Notes: generated by a model from the sequence alone, not told the origin. A stretch of 12,726 nt of DNA from DALYDP01 sp964348685 (GCA_964348685.1 CAYGDM010000034.1:1-12726), one strand, 5' to 3'. Shown: positions 5,681-12,176, numbered from the stretch's first letter. Numbers and translations: made by a program.

Positions 5681-6022
5681 TTACGCGCTGACCAACGACG
5701 GGTCCTCGGTCGGAGGATCCATCAAACATGCGCTCAATTCATCGGTCATCGTCCATCCACATTCGCCGGTCGCCTGCTTTTCGCAGCGGCCGGTTTTGTA
5801 GCACTCGTACGCCGGGCGGAACATGCAGTCGCTGGCCATGGGTTCGTCGTCGACGCTTTGGCAGATCTGCGCGCTGCAGCCGGCGAGCTGGCAATCGGGC
5901 GAAATATACTGTTCGGCGACCGTGCCGGAACCGCTGTTCGGGTCGCCGTTCATGCCGGTGGCGGGCGCGCAGGCAGCGATCAACAGGGAAAGCGCGAGGA
6001 TAGGGAGAAGCTTTGCGTTCAT
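5681..6022 (-). CDS. Eight-cysteine-cluster lipoprotein, 113 aa
   Basis: Predicted lipoprotein: MNAKLLPILALSLLIAAC with lipobox IAAC, lipidated at Cys18, then a Gly/Ser/Asn linker. The mature domain carries exactly eight cysteines (44, 49, 54, 66, 74, 80, 88, 99) in the pattern C-x4-C-x4-C-x11-C-x7-C-x5-C-x7-C-x10-C, with GECGWTMTDELSACL near its end. This fits a small exported domain that I recall being annotated as the eight-cysteine-cluster domain, of unknown function, probably held by disulfides. The longer frame to 6292 is rejected because the signal peptide fixes the start at 6022. No Shine-Dalgarno site. It is divergent from the deacetylase at 6110 and convergent with the cupin-like gene. 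Confidence 0.85.
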   Translation of the reverse strand: MNAKLLPILALSLLIAACAPATGMNGDPNSGSGTVAEQYISPDCQLAGCSAQICQSVDDEPMASDCMFRPAYECYKTGRCEKQATGECGWTMTDELSACLMDPPTEDPSLVSA

Positions 6023-6109
6023 GGTGTTGATGGGAAGAGGAATGCATACAAATAACGTTCGAAGCGGCGAAAAGTTACGGCGTGTACACTCGTCTACATC
6101 TTCGCCCCT

Positions 6110-6853
6110 ATGACGAAATCCCTCCTTCTCGTGTGCGACGACGCCGGGTTCGCGAGCGTACAGCGCGGCATCCTCCGATTGGCCGAAGCCACGAGCAAGC
6201 CACTCTGCGCCGAATACCTGATCTCGCAGCCTGACGCCGCGAAACGCGCAAAAGAGATGTCTAGCCACCCACTCGTCTCGATCGGGCTGCACTTCGAACT
6301 CTCATCGATTCCCGATAGAAAGCGCGTCGAACTGTCGAAAGAATTGAAAACGAGAGGAACGACACTCGGCGAACAGTCTGACATTCAGGAACAAGCAACG
6401 CGCGACGCCTCGAACCAACTCACTATCTTCCGCCAGGCGCTCGGTCGCGATCCCGCGCACATCAGCACGCACGGCGATTTCAACATCGATGTATCGGGCG
6501 CGGTGATGCCATGGTGGATCGATCTCATGAACAATCTCTTCGACGGTGACGTTCCGCCGATGCAGTGGACGCACCCGATCATGCGTCACAACAAGTTCAG
6601 CTGGAACTTGCCGGGAACTGCGCGCGAACCGCTGACGCCCGACGAGTTCGAAAATCTTCTGCGCGAACAAACGTCCGACGTCGTCGAATTCGTTCTGCAC
6701 CCCGCGCTGCCCGAACCCGGCGACGCCGACCTGGACATGCTCTTCTCGGCAGACATGCGCGTGCGCGACGTCGAGGCCGCGATCGCGATCATCAATTCGG
6801 GGTGCATCGAGCGGTCAGGATTCGACATCGTGCCCGTCTCTTCCCTACAGTAA
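6110..6853 (+). CDS. YdjC/ChbG-family carbohydrate deacetylase, 247 aa
   Basis: Predicted metal-dependent deacetylase of the YdjC fold (ChbG removes an acetyl group from chito-oligosaccharides; other members act on other sugars). Metal-site elements are present in order: CDDAGFASVQRGI (Asp10/Asp11, matching the family's ADDFG), GLHFEL (His61), ISTHGDFNI (His121, matching the DsHqH block) and EFVLHPAL (His197). Length is typical and there is no signal peptide. The ATG follows a C-rich stretch (CTTCGCCCCT) in place of a Shine-Dalgarno site. It is followed after 19 bases by the VOC gene on the same strand, probably one operon. The true substrate is unknown; with envelope genes nearby, a cell-surface sugar is possible. 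Confidence 0.85.
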   Translation: MTKSLLLVCDDAGFASVQRGILRLAEATSKPLCAEYLISQPDAAKRAKEMSSHPLVSIGLHFELSSIPDRKRVELSKELKTRGTTLGEQSDIQEQATRDASNQLTIFRQALGRDPAHISTHGDFNIDVSGAVMPWWIDLMNNLFDGDVPPMQWTHPIMRHNKFSWNLPGTAREPLTPDEFENLLREQTSDVVEFVLHPALPEPGDADLDMLFSADMRVRDVEAAIAIINSGCIERSGFDIVPVSSLQ

Positions 6854-6872
6854 ACCCATTCCCCCAACCTCC

Positions 6873-7268
6873 ATGGACCCCATCGTGCACTTCGAACTCC
6901 CCGTCGACGACCTCCAGAAAGCCCGCGAGTTCTACGGCCCGATTTTCGGCTGGAAGCTGCAGGACTGGCCGATGCCCGACGGCTCAACGATGGTCGGCGT
7001 GCACACGGCACCCATCGACGAGCAAACACGCATGCCACTGACACCCGGTTCGATCAACGGAGGCATCATCCTCAAAAACGATAAAGTGCAGATGCCGGTC
7101 TTCGCCATCAAGGTCGACTCGATCGACGAGCGCGTGAAACAGATGGAAGAGAAAGGTGCGACGGTAACGATGCCGAAAATGGACATGATGGGCATGGGTT
7201 TCTACGCGTACGTGAAAGACCCCTTCGGCAACATGATCGGGTTGTGGGAAGATGCGCCGAAGAAGTAA
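6873..7268 (+). CDS. VOC (glyoxalase/bleomycin-resistance) superfamily protein, 131 aa
   Basis: A single polypeptide with two beta-alpha-beta-beta-beta modules. The first starts VHFELPVDDLQKAREFYGPI and FGWKL. The second starts FAIKVDSIDERVKQMEEKGA and ends YAYVKDPFGNMIGLWE. Likely metal ligands are His6 and Glu126 in the usual positions. PGSINGGI in the linker and GMGFYA before the final strand match the subgroup of small VOC proteins annotated as glyoxalases or lactoylglutathione-lyase-like, whose real substrates are mostly unknown. The leader is C-rich (CATTCCCCCAACCTCC directly before ATG) with no Shine-Dalgarno site. CCCTACAGT overlaps the end of the preceding gene and could be an internal -10. 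The tRNA-Leu gene converges on it. Confidence 0.88.
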   Translation: MDPIVHFELPVDDLQKAREFYGPIFGWKLQDWPMPDGSTMVGVHTAPIDEQTRMPLTPGSINGGIILKNDKVQMPVFAIKVDSIDERVKQMEEKGATVTMPKMDMMGMGFYAYVKDPFGNMIGLWEDAPKK

Positions 7269-7279
7269 TCGTTGGTGAA

Positions 7280-7366
7280 TGGTGCCCAGGAGAAGACTCG
7301 AACTTCCAAGGGATTGCTCCCACACGCTCCTGAAGCGTGCGCGTCTACCAATTTCGCCACCTGGGC
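7280..7366 (-). tRNA. tRNA-Leu (anticodon CAG)
   Basis: The minus strand gives acceptor GCCCAGG/CCTGGGC, a D arm with AATTGGTAGA, anticodon stem CACGC/GCGTG with loop TTCAGGA (anticodon CAG), and a long variable arm GGGA-GCAA-TCCC typical of class II tRNAs. The T arm is GGAAG-TTCGAGT-CTTCT, the discriminator is A, and CCA is encoded (7280-7282 read TGG on the plus strand). It reads leucine codon CUG. Confidence 0.95.
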
Positions 7367-7429
7367 TAAGGCACATTTTTCGTCAAAAGAACGGCCCGGG
7401 AATGGTAGCAGAGCCCACCTTGCCGTCCA

Positions 7430-8056
7430 CTATTGGCAAACGACCGGCTCGCTCGTTAATTCCGTCGCGAAATGCGCAGTCAGGTAATAGCGCTTCGTTT
7501 TTTCGTTGAGACCGATGCCCATGCCCATCTTCGTGAACGACGGGCTCACGATCGCATTGTAGTGTGGGCGATACGCCAACCCTTTCTCGCTCATGAAGAA
7601 ATCGAACGTCGAGCGGATCGTCGCGATAAGCTCGTCGGTGCAATCGTCCTCCGCGCAGGAGTACACACCCCAACCGATGTTCTCGGTGTAGGTTTTGCCG
7701 GAGACGTTCTTGAACGTGATGCCCTTGTCGCCGAACCAGGATTCTATTCCTTTGTAGTCGTAGTAGGGCGCCTGCCACGCGCGTTTGTGATCGATCGTCC
7801 CACGCTTCACGGAGTAGTACGACCAGTTCGACGCGGTACGCTCGAGGGTTTCATTGGACGTGTACGGAGAAAGATCAAGCGACGCGCGATAGTCGTTGTA
7901 CCACCCGAGCCACGTGTCTCGGACACGCTGCATGTCGACCGTCGCCGGCGGTTCCTGCACGTTGATCGTGGTGCACGATTCCTGAGCCATCGCCACGGTC
8001 GGAAAGGCGAAGAGCGAGAGGGACGTTGCGAGGAGGGTGCCGTACTGGAAAATCAT
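7430..8056 (-). CDS. Secreted CAP/SCP-domain protein, 208 aa
   Basis: CAP-superfamily (SCP/PR-1-like, as in YkwD) extracellular protein. The signal peptide MIFQYGTLLATSLSLFAFPT...VAMA is probably cleaved before Gln25. The mature part has the CAP layout: a first helix with WLGWYNDYRASLDLSPYTSN, then ERTASNWSYYSVKRGTIDH (cavity His90), ENIGWGVYS (Glu125), and PHYNAIVSPSFTKMGMGIGL (His165) before the last strand YYLTAHFATEL. These residues match the His/Glu cavity of the family; whether bacterial members are enzymes, adhesins or ligand binders is unsettled. Four cysteines in the mature part (28, 134, 139, 207) could form disulfides. ATG 8056 is chosen, with TACACT 7 bases upstream; the adjacent TTG at 8059 would add one residue. 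Transcribed divergently from the ATP-grasp pair. Confidence 0.88.
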   Translation of the reverse strand: MIFQYGTLLATSLSLFAFPTVAMAQESCTTINVQEPPATVDMQRVRDTWLGWYNDYRASLDLSPYTSNETLERTASNWSYYSVKRGTIDHKRAWQAPYYDYKGIESWFGDKGITFKNVSGKTYTENIGWGVYSCAEDDCTDELIATIRSTFDFFMSEKGLAYRPHYNAIVSPSFTKMGMGIGLNEKTKRYYLTAHFATELTSEPVVCQ

Positions 8057-8063
8057 CAAATGA

Positions 8064-8069
8064 AGTGTA
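8064..8069 (-). promoter_or_regulatory. Predicted -10 box of the CAP-domain gene (leaderless)
   Basis: TACACT on the minus strand (context CCCTACACT) lies 7 bases before the ATG, placing the RNA start at about 8057. No good -35 is seen. The same nine bases precede the O-antigen ligase start. Confidence 0.45.
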
Positions 8070-8092
8070 GGGACCTTTCAGGCAATCGCACG

Positions 8093-8111
8093 GCATTAAA
8101 CGCGTTAATGC
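8093..8111. promoter_or_regulatory. Inverted-repeat operator candidate between divergent genes
   Basis: GCATTAA-ACGCG-TTAATGC has perfect 7-base arms around a 5-base centre. It lies just upstream of the -10 of the CAP gene and 20 bases upstream of the -10 of the first ATP-grasp gene, so one dimeric regulator bound here could control both. No regulator gene is adjacent. Confidence 0.5.
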
Positions 8112-8122
8112 AAGACGAGCTG

Positions 8123-8136
8123 GGAGGAGGTAGAAT
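8123..8136 (+). promoter_or_regulatory. Overlapping start signals of the first ATP-grasp gene
   Basis: GGAGGAGG (8123-8130) could act as a Shine-Dalgarno site for ATG 8143, although the 12-base spacing is long. Alternatively TAGAAT (8131-8136) is a -10 that would start RNA exactly at the A of ATG 8143. A mini-frame ATG-AGT-GCA-TGA at 8135-8146 overlaps the gene's ATG. Both readings support the same start codon. Confidence 0.4.
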
Positions 8137-8142
8137 GAGTGC

Positions 8143-9072
8143 ATGACGAACGATGCATCCGGAGGGAAGACTATCGCCGTCTATTTCACCGATCCGGAGG
8201 CGGACGGATATCCGTTGAACAAGGAATACTACGTGACGGCGTACGGCGAACTCCGAGAAAACCTTCTCCGGCACGGCGCGCGGCTGTTCTTCGTGCGCGG
8301 CATGGGGAGCTTCCTTGGGGGAAATTCATTCTCACGGGCATGGGAGATGACAGAAAGCGACATCGTCGAACAAACGACACGTCTGGATGCCGACATCGTA
8401 TACGACAAAGGAAGTGATTTCGTACCGGACGAAAAAACCGTCACGCTCAATGATCCGGAGATGGACCGCATCTGCACGGATAAATCACTCACGTACGACC
8501 TCTTCCCGCAGCACTCGCCCGTGTCCCGCGTCATCCGTTCCGCCGCGGACGCCGATACCGCAATCGCCGCGATTCCCTCCGACCGCATCGTGCTGAAACC
8601 CCTCGACGGCGAGGAAGGACACGGCGTGATGGTAATGGGCCGAACCGAAGCAACGGCGAGCATTCCGTCGTATCCGTACATCGCGCAGGAATTCCTCGAC
8701 TTGTCCGATGGCATCCCCGGCCTCATCGAAAGCACGCACGACATGCGCATCACGAGCATCAACGGCGAAATCATCCTGTGCTTCATCCGCACGCCACCGC
8801 CGAATTCGCTCCTCGCGAACGTCGCTCAAGGCGGCAAAAAAATCGAAGTGCCGCTCGACAAGATTCCCGCGGAAGCGAAAGCGATCTGGACGGACGTGGA
8901 AAAAGAATTCTCACGATTTCCTCGGCGCGTCTATTCGGTCGACATGGGCCGCACGAAAACCGGCGCGTGGAAAATCATCGAGCTCAACTCGAAACCCGGG
9001 TGCACCTGCAAATCCGAAGGACCAAACAGCGCCCGTTTCATGGAAGCCCTCGCCGACGTACTCGCTTCCTGA
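8143..9072 (+). CDS. ATP-grasp ligase, glutathione-synthetase/RimK-like, 309 aa (first of a tandem pair)
   Basis: Predicted ATP-dependent carboxylate-amine ligase: it should activate a carboxylate as an acyl-phosphate and join it to an amine. The N-terminal ~130 residues form the substrate-binding half (YFTDPEADGYPLNKEYYVTA). The ATP-grasp half has RIVLKPLDGEEGHGVMVMG (~148-166; Lys152 and Gly loop), QEFLD (~182-186), HDMRI (~199-203), NVAQGG (~226-231) and the metal-binding KIIELNSKPG (~277-286). The N-x-x-x-GG plus ELN-x-x-PG pattern is that of glutathione synthetase and RimK relatives. Length is also close to the glutathione synthetase class (~310 aa), but no gamma-glutamylcysteine ligase is present and the substrate half is unfamiliar. 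The next gene starts 6 bases downstream and is a paralogue; a DUF1704 peptidase converges beyond it. Confidence 0.88.
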   Translation: MTNDASGGKTIAVYFTDPEADGYPLNKEYYVTAYGELRENLLRHGARLFFVRGMGSFLGGNSFSRAWEMTESDIVEQTTRLDADIVYDKGSDFVPDEKTVTLNDPEMDRICTDKSLTYDLFPQHSPVSRVIRSAADADTAIAAIPSDRIVLKPLDGEEGHGVMVMGRTEATASIPSYPYIAQEFLDLSDGIPGLIESTHDMRITSINGEIILCFIRTPPPNSLLANVAQGGKKIEVPLDKIPAEAKAIWTDVEKEFSRFPRRVYSVDMGRTKTGAWKIIELNSKPGCTCKSEGPNSARFMEALADVLAS

Positions 9073-9078
9073 TCCCAC

Positions 9079-9987
9079 ATGCGCACACTCCTCATCTACT
9101 CCACGACGCTCGAAGACGACTACAAACCGTACTACGAGATCCTCGCGAAGGAATTCGCCCGCGGCGGGGGCGAGATGCTGTTCGCGATGCCGCCGGATAT
9201 GCTCATCGCTCCGTCGACGTTCAGCGGCGCGCTGCGCATCGCGGACGGATGGACCCGCGTCGAAGGACCTATAGCGGTCGACGCGATCTTCAATAAAAGC
9301 CTCTCGCCGTTCAAGCCGGAAGACGGCTGGATCATCAACCACCCCGTGCTCGACGCCGCATGCGACAAAGACGACACTGCCGCACTCTTCGCCGCGTTCT
9401 GTCCGCGCTCGACGATCGTCGGATCCGCGGACGCGCTACACCCCGCTCTCGAGACGCTCCGCACCGACACGATCGTCATGAAGCCGACGTCCTCCTACGG
9501 CGGCGACGGCGTGTGGATCGGACCGCGCTCCGACATGCCGACGCCCGCTACGTTCCCCGTCGTCATCCAGGAATTCATCGATACATCCGGCGGCATTCCG
9601 GGCGTCTGCGAGAGCCGCCACGACCTGCGGCTCATCACGCTCGGCGGTCGCCTTGTGGACTGCTACGTCCGCCGCCCCGCGAAAGACGGATACCTCTCGA
9701 ACGTCGCCCAGGGCGGCTCGATCAAGCAAGTGCCGTTGGATGCGGTCCCCGAAGCGGCGAAGCAATTGGCCACGAAGATCGACGCCGCGTTCTCGAATTT
9801 CCCCGACCGCATCTACTCGGCGGACATGGGCCTCGACTCCGACGGCACGTGGAAGCTCATCGAACTGAATTCGCCACCCGGCCTGCCACAGCACGAAGAG
9901 GAAACCGGCACTCAACTCAAGATTCTCGCTGATTTTCTTTGGAACGCGGAAAAACCGAGCGATACAACGCTCCTGCCGCACGGTTGA
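9079..9987 (+). CDS. ATP-grasp ligase, glutathione-synthetase/RimK-like, 302 aa (second of a tandem pair)
   Basis: Paralogue of the preceding gene, in the same operon. The ATP-grasp motifs align: TIVMKPTSSYGGDGVWIG (~131-148, Lys135), IQEFID (~163-168), RHDLRL (~180-185), NVAQGG (~208-213), PDRIYSADMG (~242-251) and LIELNSPPGLP (~260-270). The first half is diverged and shorter (starts MRTLLIYSTTLEDDYKPYYE), so the two enzymes probably use different substrates or perform successive ligations. No signal peptide. The leader between the genes is only TCCCAC, with no Shine-Dalgarno site, so translation is probably coupled. It ends 3 bases from the stop of the convergent DUF1704 gene. What is joined to what cannot be read from the sequence. 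Confidence 0.88.
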   Translation: MRTLLIYSTTLEDDYKPYYEILAKEFARGGGEMLFAMPPDMLIAPSTFSGALRIADGWTRVEGPIAVDAIFNKSLSPFKPEDGWIINHPVLDAACDKDDTAALFAAFCPRSTIVGSADALHPALETLRTDTIVMKPTSSYGGDGVWIGPRSDMPTPATFPVVIQEFIDTSGGIPGVCESRHDLRLITLGGRLVDCYVRRPAKDGYLSNVAQGGSIKQVPLDAVPEAAKQLATKIDAAFSNFPDRIYSADMGLDSDGTWKLIELNSPPGLPQHEEETGTQLKILADFLWNAEKPSDTTLLPHG

Positions 9988-9990
9988 GAC

Positions 9991-11448
9991 TCACGCTCCG
10001 CGCTTCGCGAGCAGCATGCGCATGTACTGCGGCGCAACGTCCTTGAATTTCAGCGGAAGATCGTCCGGACCGATCGCGACCCTGCCAAGCGCCTGCAACC
10101 CCGCGGCCGACATGATCGCCGCTTCGTTCGCGTGGCCTAGGTTGTTCTTCAGCAACTCGCGGTCCATCAGCCATCCGCGCAGGTACGCGAGGTCTTTCGA
10201 CATCGCGAAGGCCCTCGCATTGGACGTGTCAGTATGGCCGCGCATCACGCGGTACGTCGTTCGCCAGGCTTTCTGCAGGCACATGTCGTACGCGTCGGGA
10301 TCGACGGACGACGCCTCCGGCAACGGGGACTCCGCCGACAGTTTCAGCGCGACCCTCATGCGGCGCTGCACCTGGTCGACGAACACGTCCGCGAACGAAC
10401 CGCCGTTCTCCGCGACGTCGACCGCGAACACGTACAGCGTGCTCAGGTACATGTCGTGGCGGACTTCGCCGAAGTGCTTCTCCATGAAATCCCACTCGTA
10501 GCGCGTAGCAAGGCCTTCGTAGAGGGTTTCATCGTCGGTACGCAGCGCTCCGCCGGCGGCCTTGAAGAGACGCATGCCGTTCACGGCCTGGCGCGCGTGA
10601 CCTTCGATCTCGTGGGCGACGAGCGCGCACAATTCTTTCGCGGTCATCGAGCCGTCGCGCATCGTCGGCACCACGACCACCGGCCCCATCGCGGATTTGT
10701 CGCGCACGTCGAGCGCGGTCGCACGCGCATCGAGCACGACGCGGAACCCGTCGCCCTTCACATCATCATCCGCGCGGAAGATACCGTATTGCTTCAACGC
10801 CCATGCGAAGGCATCCGCCTGTTCGCGCGGCGAGACCCGCAGCGTCGAGAGGTACTGCCTATCCGCGTCGCTGAGCTCACCCCGAACAGCATGAGGTTCG
10901 TTTGCGTGCGTGAGGCCGCGCTCGAACGTTTGCTTGGCGAACACCATGAGTGACGGATCTCCTCCCGGATACTTCGCTTCGCATCCGCGTTTCACGAGTG
11001 CGTCGTCCTTCGCCGCGATGCCCTGCGCGATGTCGCATGTCGCGAGATCATCGTCGATCTTTCCGAGCAGCGTGGCGCGCACCAAGCGATCGCGATTCGA
11101 TCGCTTCGGCAACGCATTCGCACGCTTCCGCAGGATCTCGAGCAACACGCGGGCCGACGCAGCGTCGAAATGCTCGGCGGCGCCGTAACGGAAAACGGGC
11201 TGGTAGTCACTCCCCTGCCGGAACGCGGCCAAAAACTTTTCACGCTCCGCTTCGAAATTATCGGCGGTGTACAACTCGACCGGATTCCACATGCCCGTCA
11301 GCTCGGCCAATTCCGCGGCGATAGCAAACGCACCGACCGGCAAATCGCGCAAGACCGACGTAAGCTGCACACGGCGTTTATCGATCGTCAACGCCACCGT
11401 ATCCGCATACAACGAGACTTCCGGCGAATGATATGGAGGTAAAACCAT
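9991..11448 (-). CDS. DUF1704 (TIGR02421/MATCAP-like) zinc metallopeptidase, 485 aa
   Basis: Predicted zincin with the HEXXXH motif HEIEGH (residues 279-284) and, 26 residues on, LYEGLA (Glu311). These match the HEIxxH...QEGLA signature of DUF1704, the family that includes animal KIAA0895/MATCAP, which removes the C-terminal tyrosine of tubulin. Upstream helices (residues 25-135) and RDGSMTAKEL before the motif also fit. No signal peptide, so cytoplasmic. The first in-frame ATG (11466) lies within the -10 hexamer, so the start is taken at ATG 11448, giving MVLPPYHSPEVSLYADTVAL. It converges on the ATP-grasp pair, 3 bases apart. I recall bacterial members near ATP-grasp or glutathione-synthetase-like genes, but this needs checking. 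The bacterial substrate is unknown. Confidence 0.85.
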   Translation of the reverse strand: MVLPPYHSPEVSLYADTVALTIDKRRVQLTSVLRDLPVGAFAIAAELAELTGMWNPVELYTADNFEAEREKFLAAFRQGSDYQPVFRYGAAEHFDAASARVLLEILRKRANALPKRSNRDRLVRATLLGKIDDDLATCDIAQGIAAKDDALVKRGCEAKYPGGDPSLMVFAKQTFERGLTHANEPHAVRGELSDADRQYLSTLRVSPREQADAFAWALKQYGIFRADDDVKGDGFRVVLDARATALDVRDKSAMGPVVVVPTMRDGSMTAKELCALVAHEIEGHARQAVNGMRLFKAAGGALRTDDETLYEGLATRYEWDFMEKHFGEVRHDMYLSTLYVFAVDVAENGGSFADVFVDQVQRRMRVALKLSAESPLPEASSVDPDAYDMCLQKAWRTTYRVMRGHTDTSNARAFAMSKDLAYLRGWLMDRELLKNNLGHANEAAIMSAAGLQALGRVAIGPDDLPLKFKDVAPQYMRMLLAKRGA

Positions 11449-11457
11449 GAATAAACT

Positions 11458-11486
11458 ATTATACAATATTTATGTTAATTTGACAA
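11458..11486 (-). promoter_or_regulatory. Near-consensus sigma70 promoter of the DUF1704 gene, nearly leaderless
   Basis: The minus strand has TTGTCA (11481-11486), a 17-base spacer, a perfect TATAAT (11458-11463), then 9 bases to ATG 11448. The predicted RNA start is near 11451, leaving about 3 bases of leader. Best-matching promoter in the window. Confidence 0.75.
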
Positions 11487-11488
11487 CA

Positions 11489-11731
11489 TTACAATGGCCC
11501 AAACGGGCTTGAACCCCTATTTCCGCGAAACTTTAAAATGCAGGCCGAAAGCGGGATATGGCCGTTTATGAGGCCCGGGAACTTCCACCCGCGCTTGCCG
11601 CAGGTCATTTGGTCCTCCGGGAACATCTCGAGGAACGTCGCACGTTTGCCTCCATAGAGCTGTGCGGAGGCGGTGACCGGGGCAAGGCCGAGCGAGAGAA
11701 CGAGGCCGATGGCGACGAGGGTTTTCGTCAT
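11489..11731 (-). CDS. Small exported protein, 80 aa
   Basis: I do not recognise the family. A clear Sec signal peptide (MTKTLVAIGLVLSLGLAPVT, then ASA) is probably cleaved before Gln24, leaving a mature protein of ~57 residues with two cysteines (Cys44, Cys64) likely to pair, and a basic Gly/Ser-rich tail. The larger open frame to 12118 runs antisense through groES and is not credible; the signal peptide and the promoter at 11741-11769 fix the start at 11731. Divergent from groES, upstream of the DUF1704 gene on the same strand, but the latter has its own promoter. No Shine-Dalgarno site; leaderless start predicted. Confidence 0.7.
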   Translation of the reverse strand: MTKTLVAIGLVLSLGLAPVTASAQLYGGKRATFLEMFPEDQMTCGKRGWKFPGLINGHIPLSACILKFRGNRGSSPFGPL

Positions 11732-11740
11732 GAGTGTGTC

Positions 11741-11769
11741 GGTATACGACATCGCCTTTTCCGCAGCAA
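11741..11769 (-). promoter_or_regulatory. Predicted promoter of the 80-aa exported protein
   Basis: The minus strand has TTGCTG (11764-11769), a 17-base spacer, TATACC (11741-11746), then 9 bases to the ATG. The RNA start would be about 3 bases before the ATG, the same geometry as the DUF1704 gene. Confidence 0.5.
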
Positions 11770-11786
11770 GCAATCCACTGCGATTC

Positions 11787-11814
11787 TTGACGGTACGGAT
11801 TATCACTCTACAAT
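11787..11814 (+). promoter_or_regulatory. groES-groEL promoter
   Basis: TTGACG (11787-11792), a 16-base spacer and TACAAT (11809-11814), 29 bases before the groES ATG. RNA should start near 11821, with a leader of about 23 bases that is C-rich and has no Shine-Dalgarno site. The -10 lies inside the CIRCE-like element. Confidence 0.75.
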
Positions 11815-11826
11815 ACCGACTGCTAG
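11800..11826. promoter_or_regulatory. Degenerate CIRCE (HrcA operator)
   Basis: TTATCACTC-N9-GACTGCTAG against the consensus TTAGCACTC-N9-GAGTGCTAA matches at 15 of 18 positions with the exact 9-base spacing. It overlaps the -10 and the start of transcription, where HrcA normally represses groESL and is released on heat shock. No hrcA gene is in the window. Confidence 0.65.
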
Positions 11827-11843
11827 TCCTCCCCCATTCCCCC

Positions 11844-12176
11844 ATGGCTTCATCGCTTCCGAAGTTATCCGTCTCCATTGAACCGCTCGGTGACCGTGTG
11901 GTCGTCATGCCAATCGAAGCCGAGCAAGTCACGTCGTTCGGCATTATCATCCCCGACACGGCCAAAGGTGAAAAACCGCAACAAGGCGTCGTGCTGGCGC
12001 TCGGCACGGGCGGCATCGGCGAAGACAAAGTCGACCCGCGCGATTTCCTCAAAGTCGGCGACAAAGTTCTTTTCGGCAAATACGCCGGCGACGAAGTAAA
12101 ACTGAAGGACAAGGACAATAAAGATGTCGAAGTGAAGATTTTGCACCTCGATGCGGTGCTGGGGTTGGTGAAATAA
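11844..12176 (+). CDS. groES: Co-chaperonin GroES (Cpn10), 110 aa
   Basis: The heptameric lid that closes the GroEL folding chamber. LSVSIEPLGDRVVVMPIEAE is the usual opening strand (family LRPLGDRVVV). TSFGIIIPDTAKGEKPQQGV contains the mobile loop that contacts GroEL, and FLKVGDKVLFGKYAGDEVKL is the C-terminal barrel. It is about a dozen residues longer than the usual ~97. The extra length is in a short N-terminal extension (MASSLPK) and in the loops KVDPRDF and KDKDNKDV. The ATG follows a C-rich leader (CCTCCCCCATTCCCCC) and has no Shine-Dalgarno site. groEL follows 88 bases later. Transcription from 11787 with a CIRCE-like operator implies heat-shock control. Confidence 0.97.
   Translation: MASSLPKLSVSIEPLGDRVVVMPIEAEQVTSFGIIIPDTAKGEKPQQGVVLALGTGGIGEDKVDPRDFLKVGDKVLFGKYAGDEVKLKDKDNKDVEVKILHLDAVLGLVK

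Noticed and set aside
8135..8146. Three-codon leader frame overlapping the first ATP-grasp start
   Set aside because: Too short to support; more simply explained by the -10 TAGAAT followed by G.
8778..9932. Long open frames in alternative plus-strand frames across the ATP-grasp genes
   Set aside because: Arg/Ser-rich translations without motifs; the ATP-grasp frames carry the conserved residues.
8143..9987. Calling the ATP-grasp pair glutathione synthetase (gshB)
   Set aside because: Only the ATP-binding half fits; the substrate halves are diverged, two copies are present and no gshA is nearby, so a gene symbol is not justified.
11447..11512. 21-codon plus-strand frame with GGAGG 7 bases before its ATG
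   Set aside because: It lies antisense to the DUF1704 promoter and start; AT-rich translation without features; the GGAGG is the complement of coding sequence. Probably coincidence.
11732..12118. Extension of the 80-aa exported protein upstream to 12118
   Set aside because: Runs antisense through groES and its promoter; the internal signal peptide and promoter define the shorter gene.
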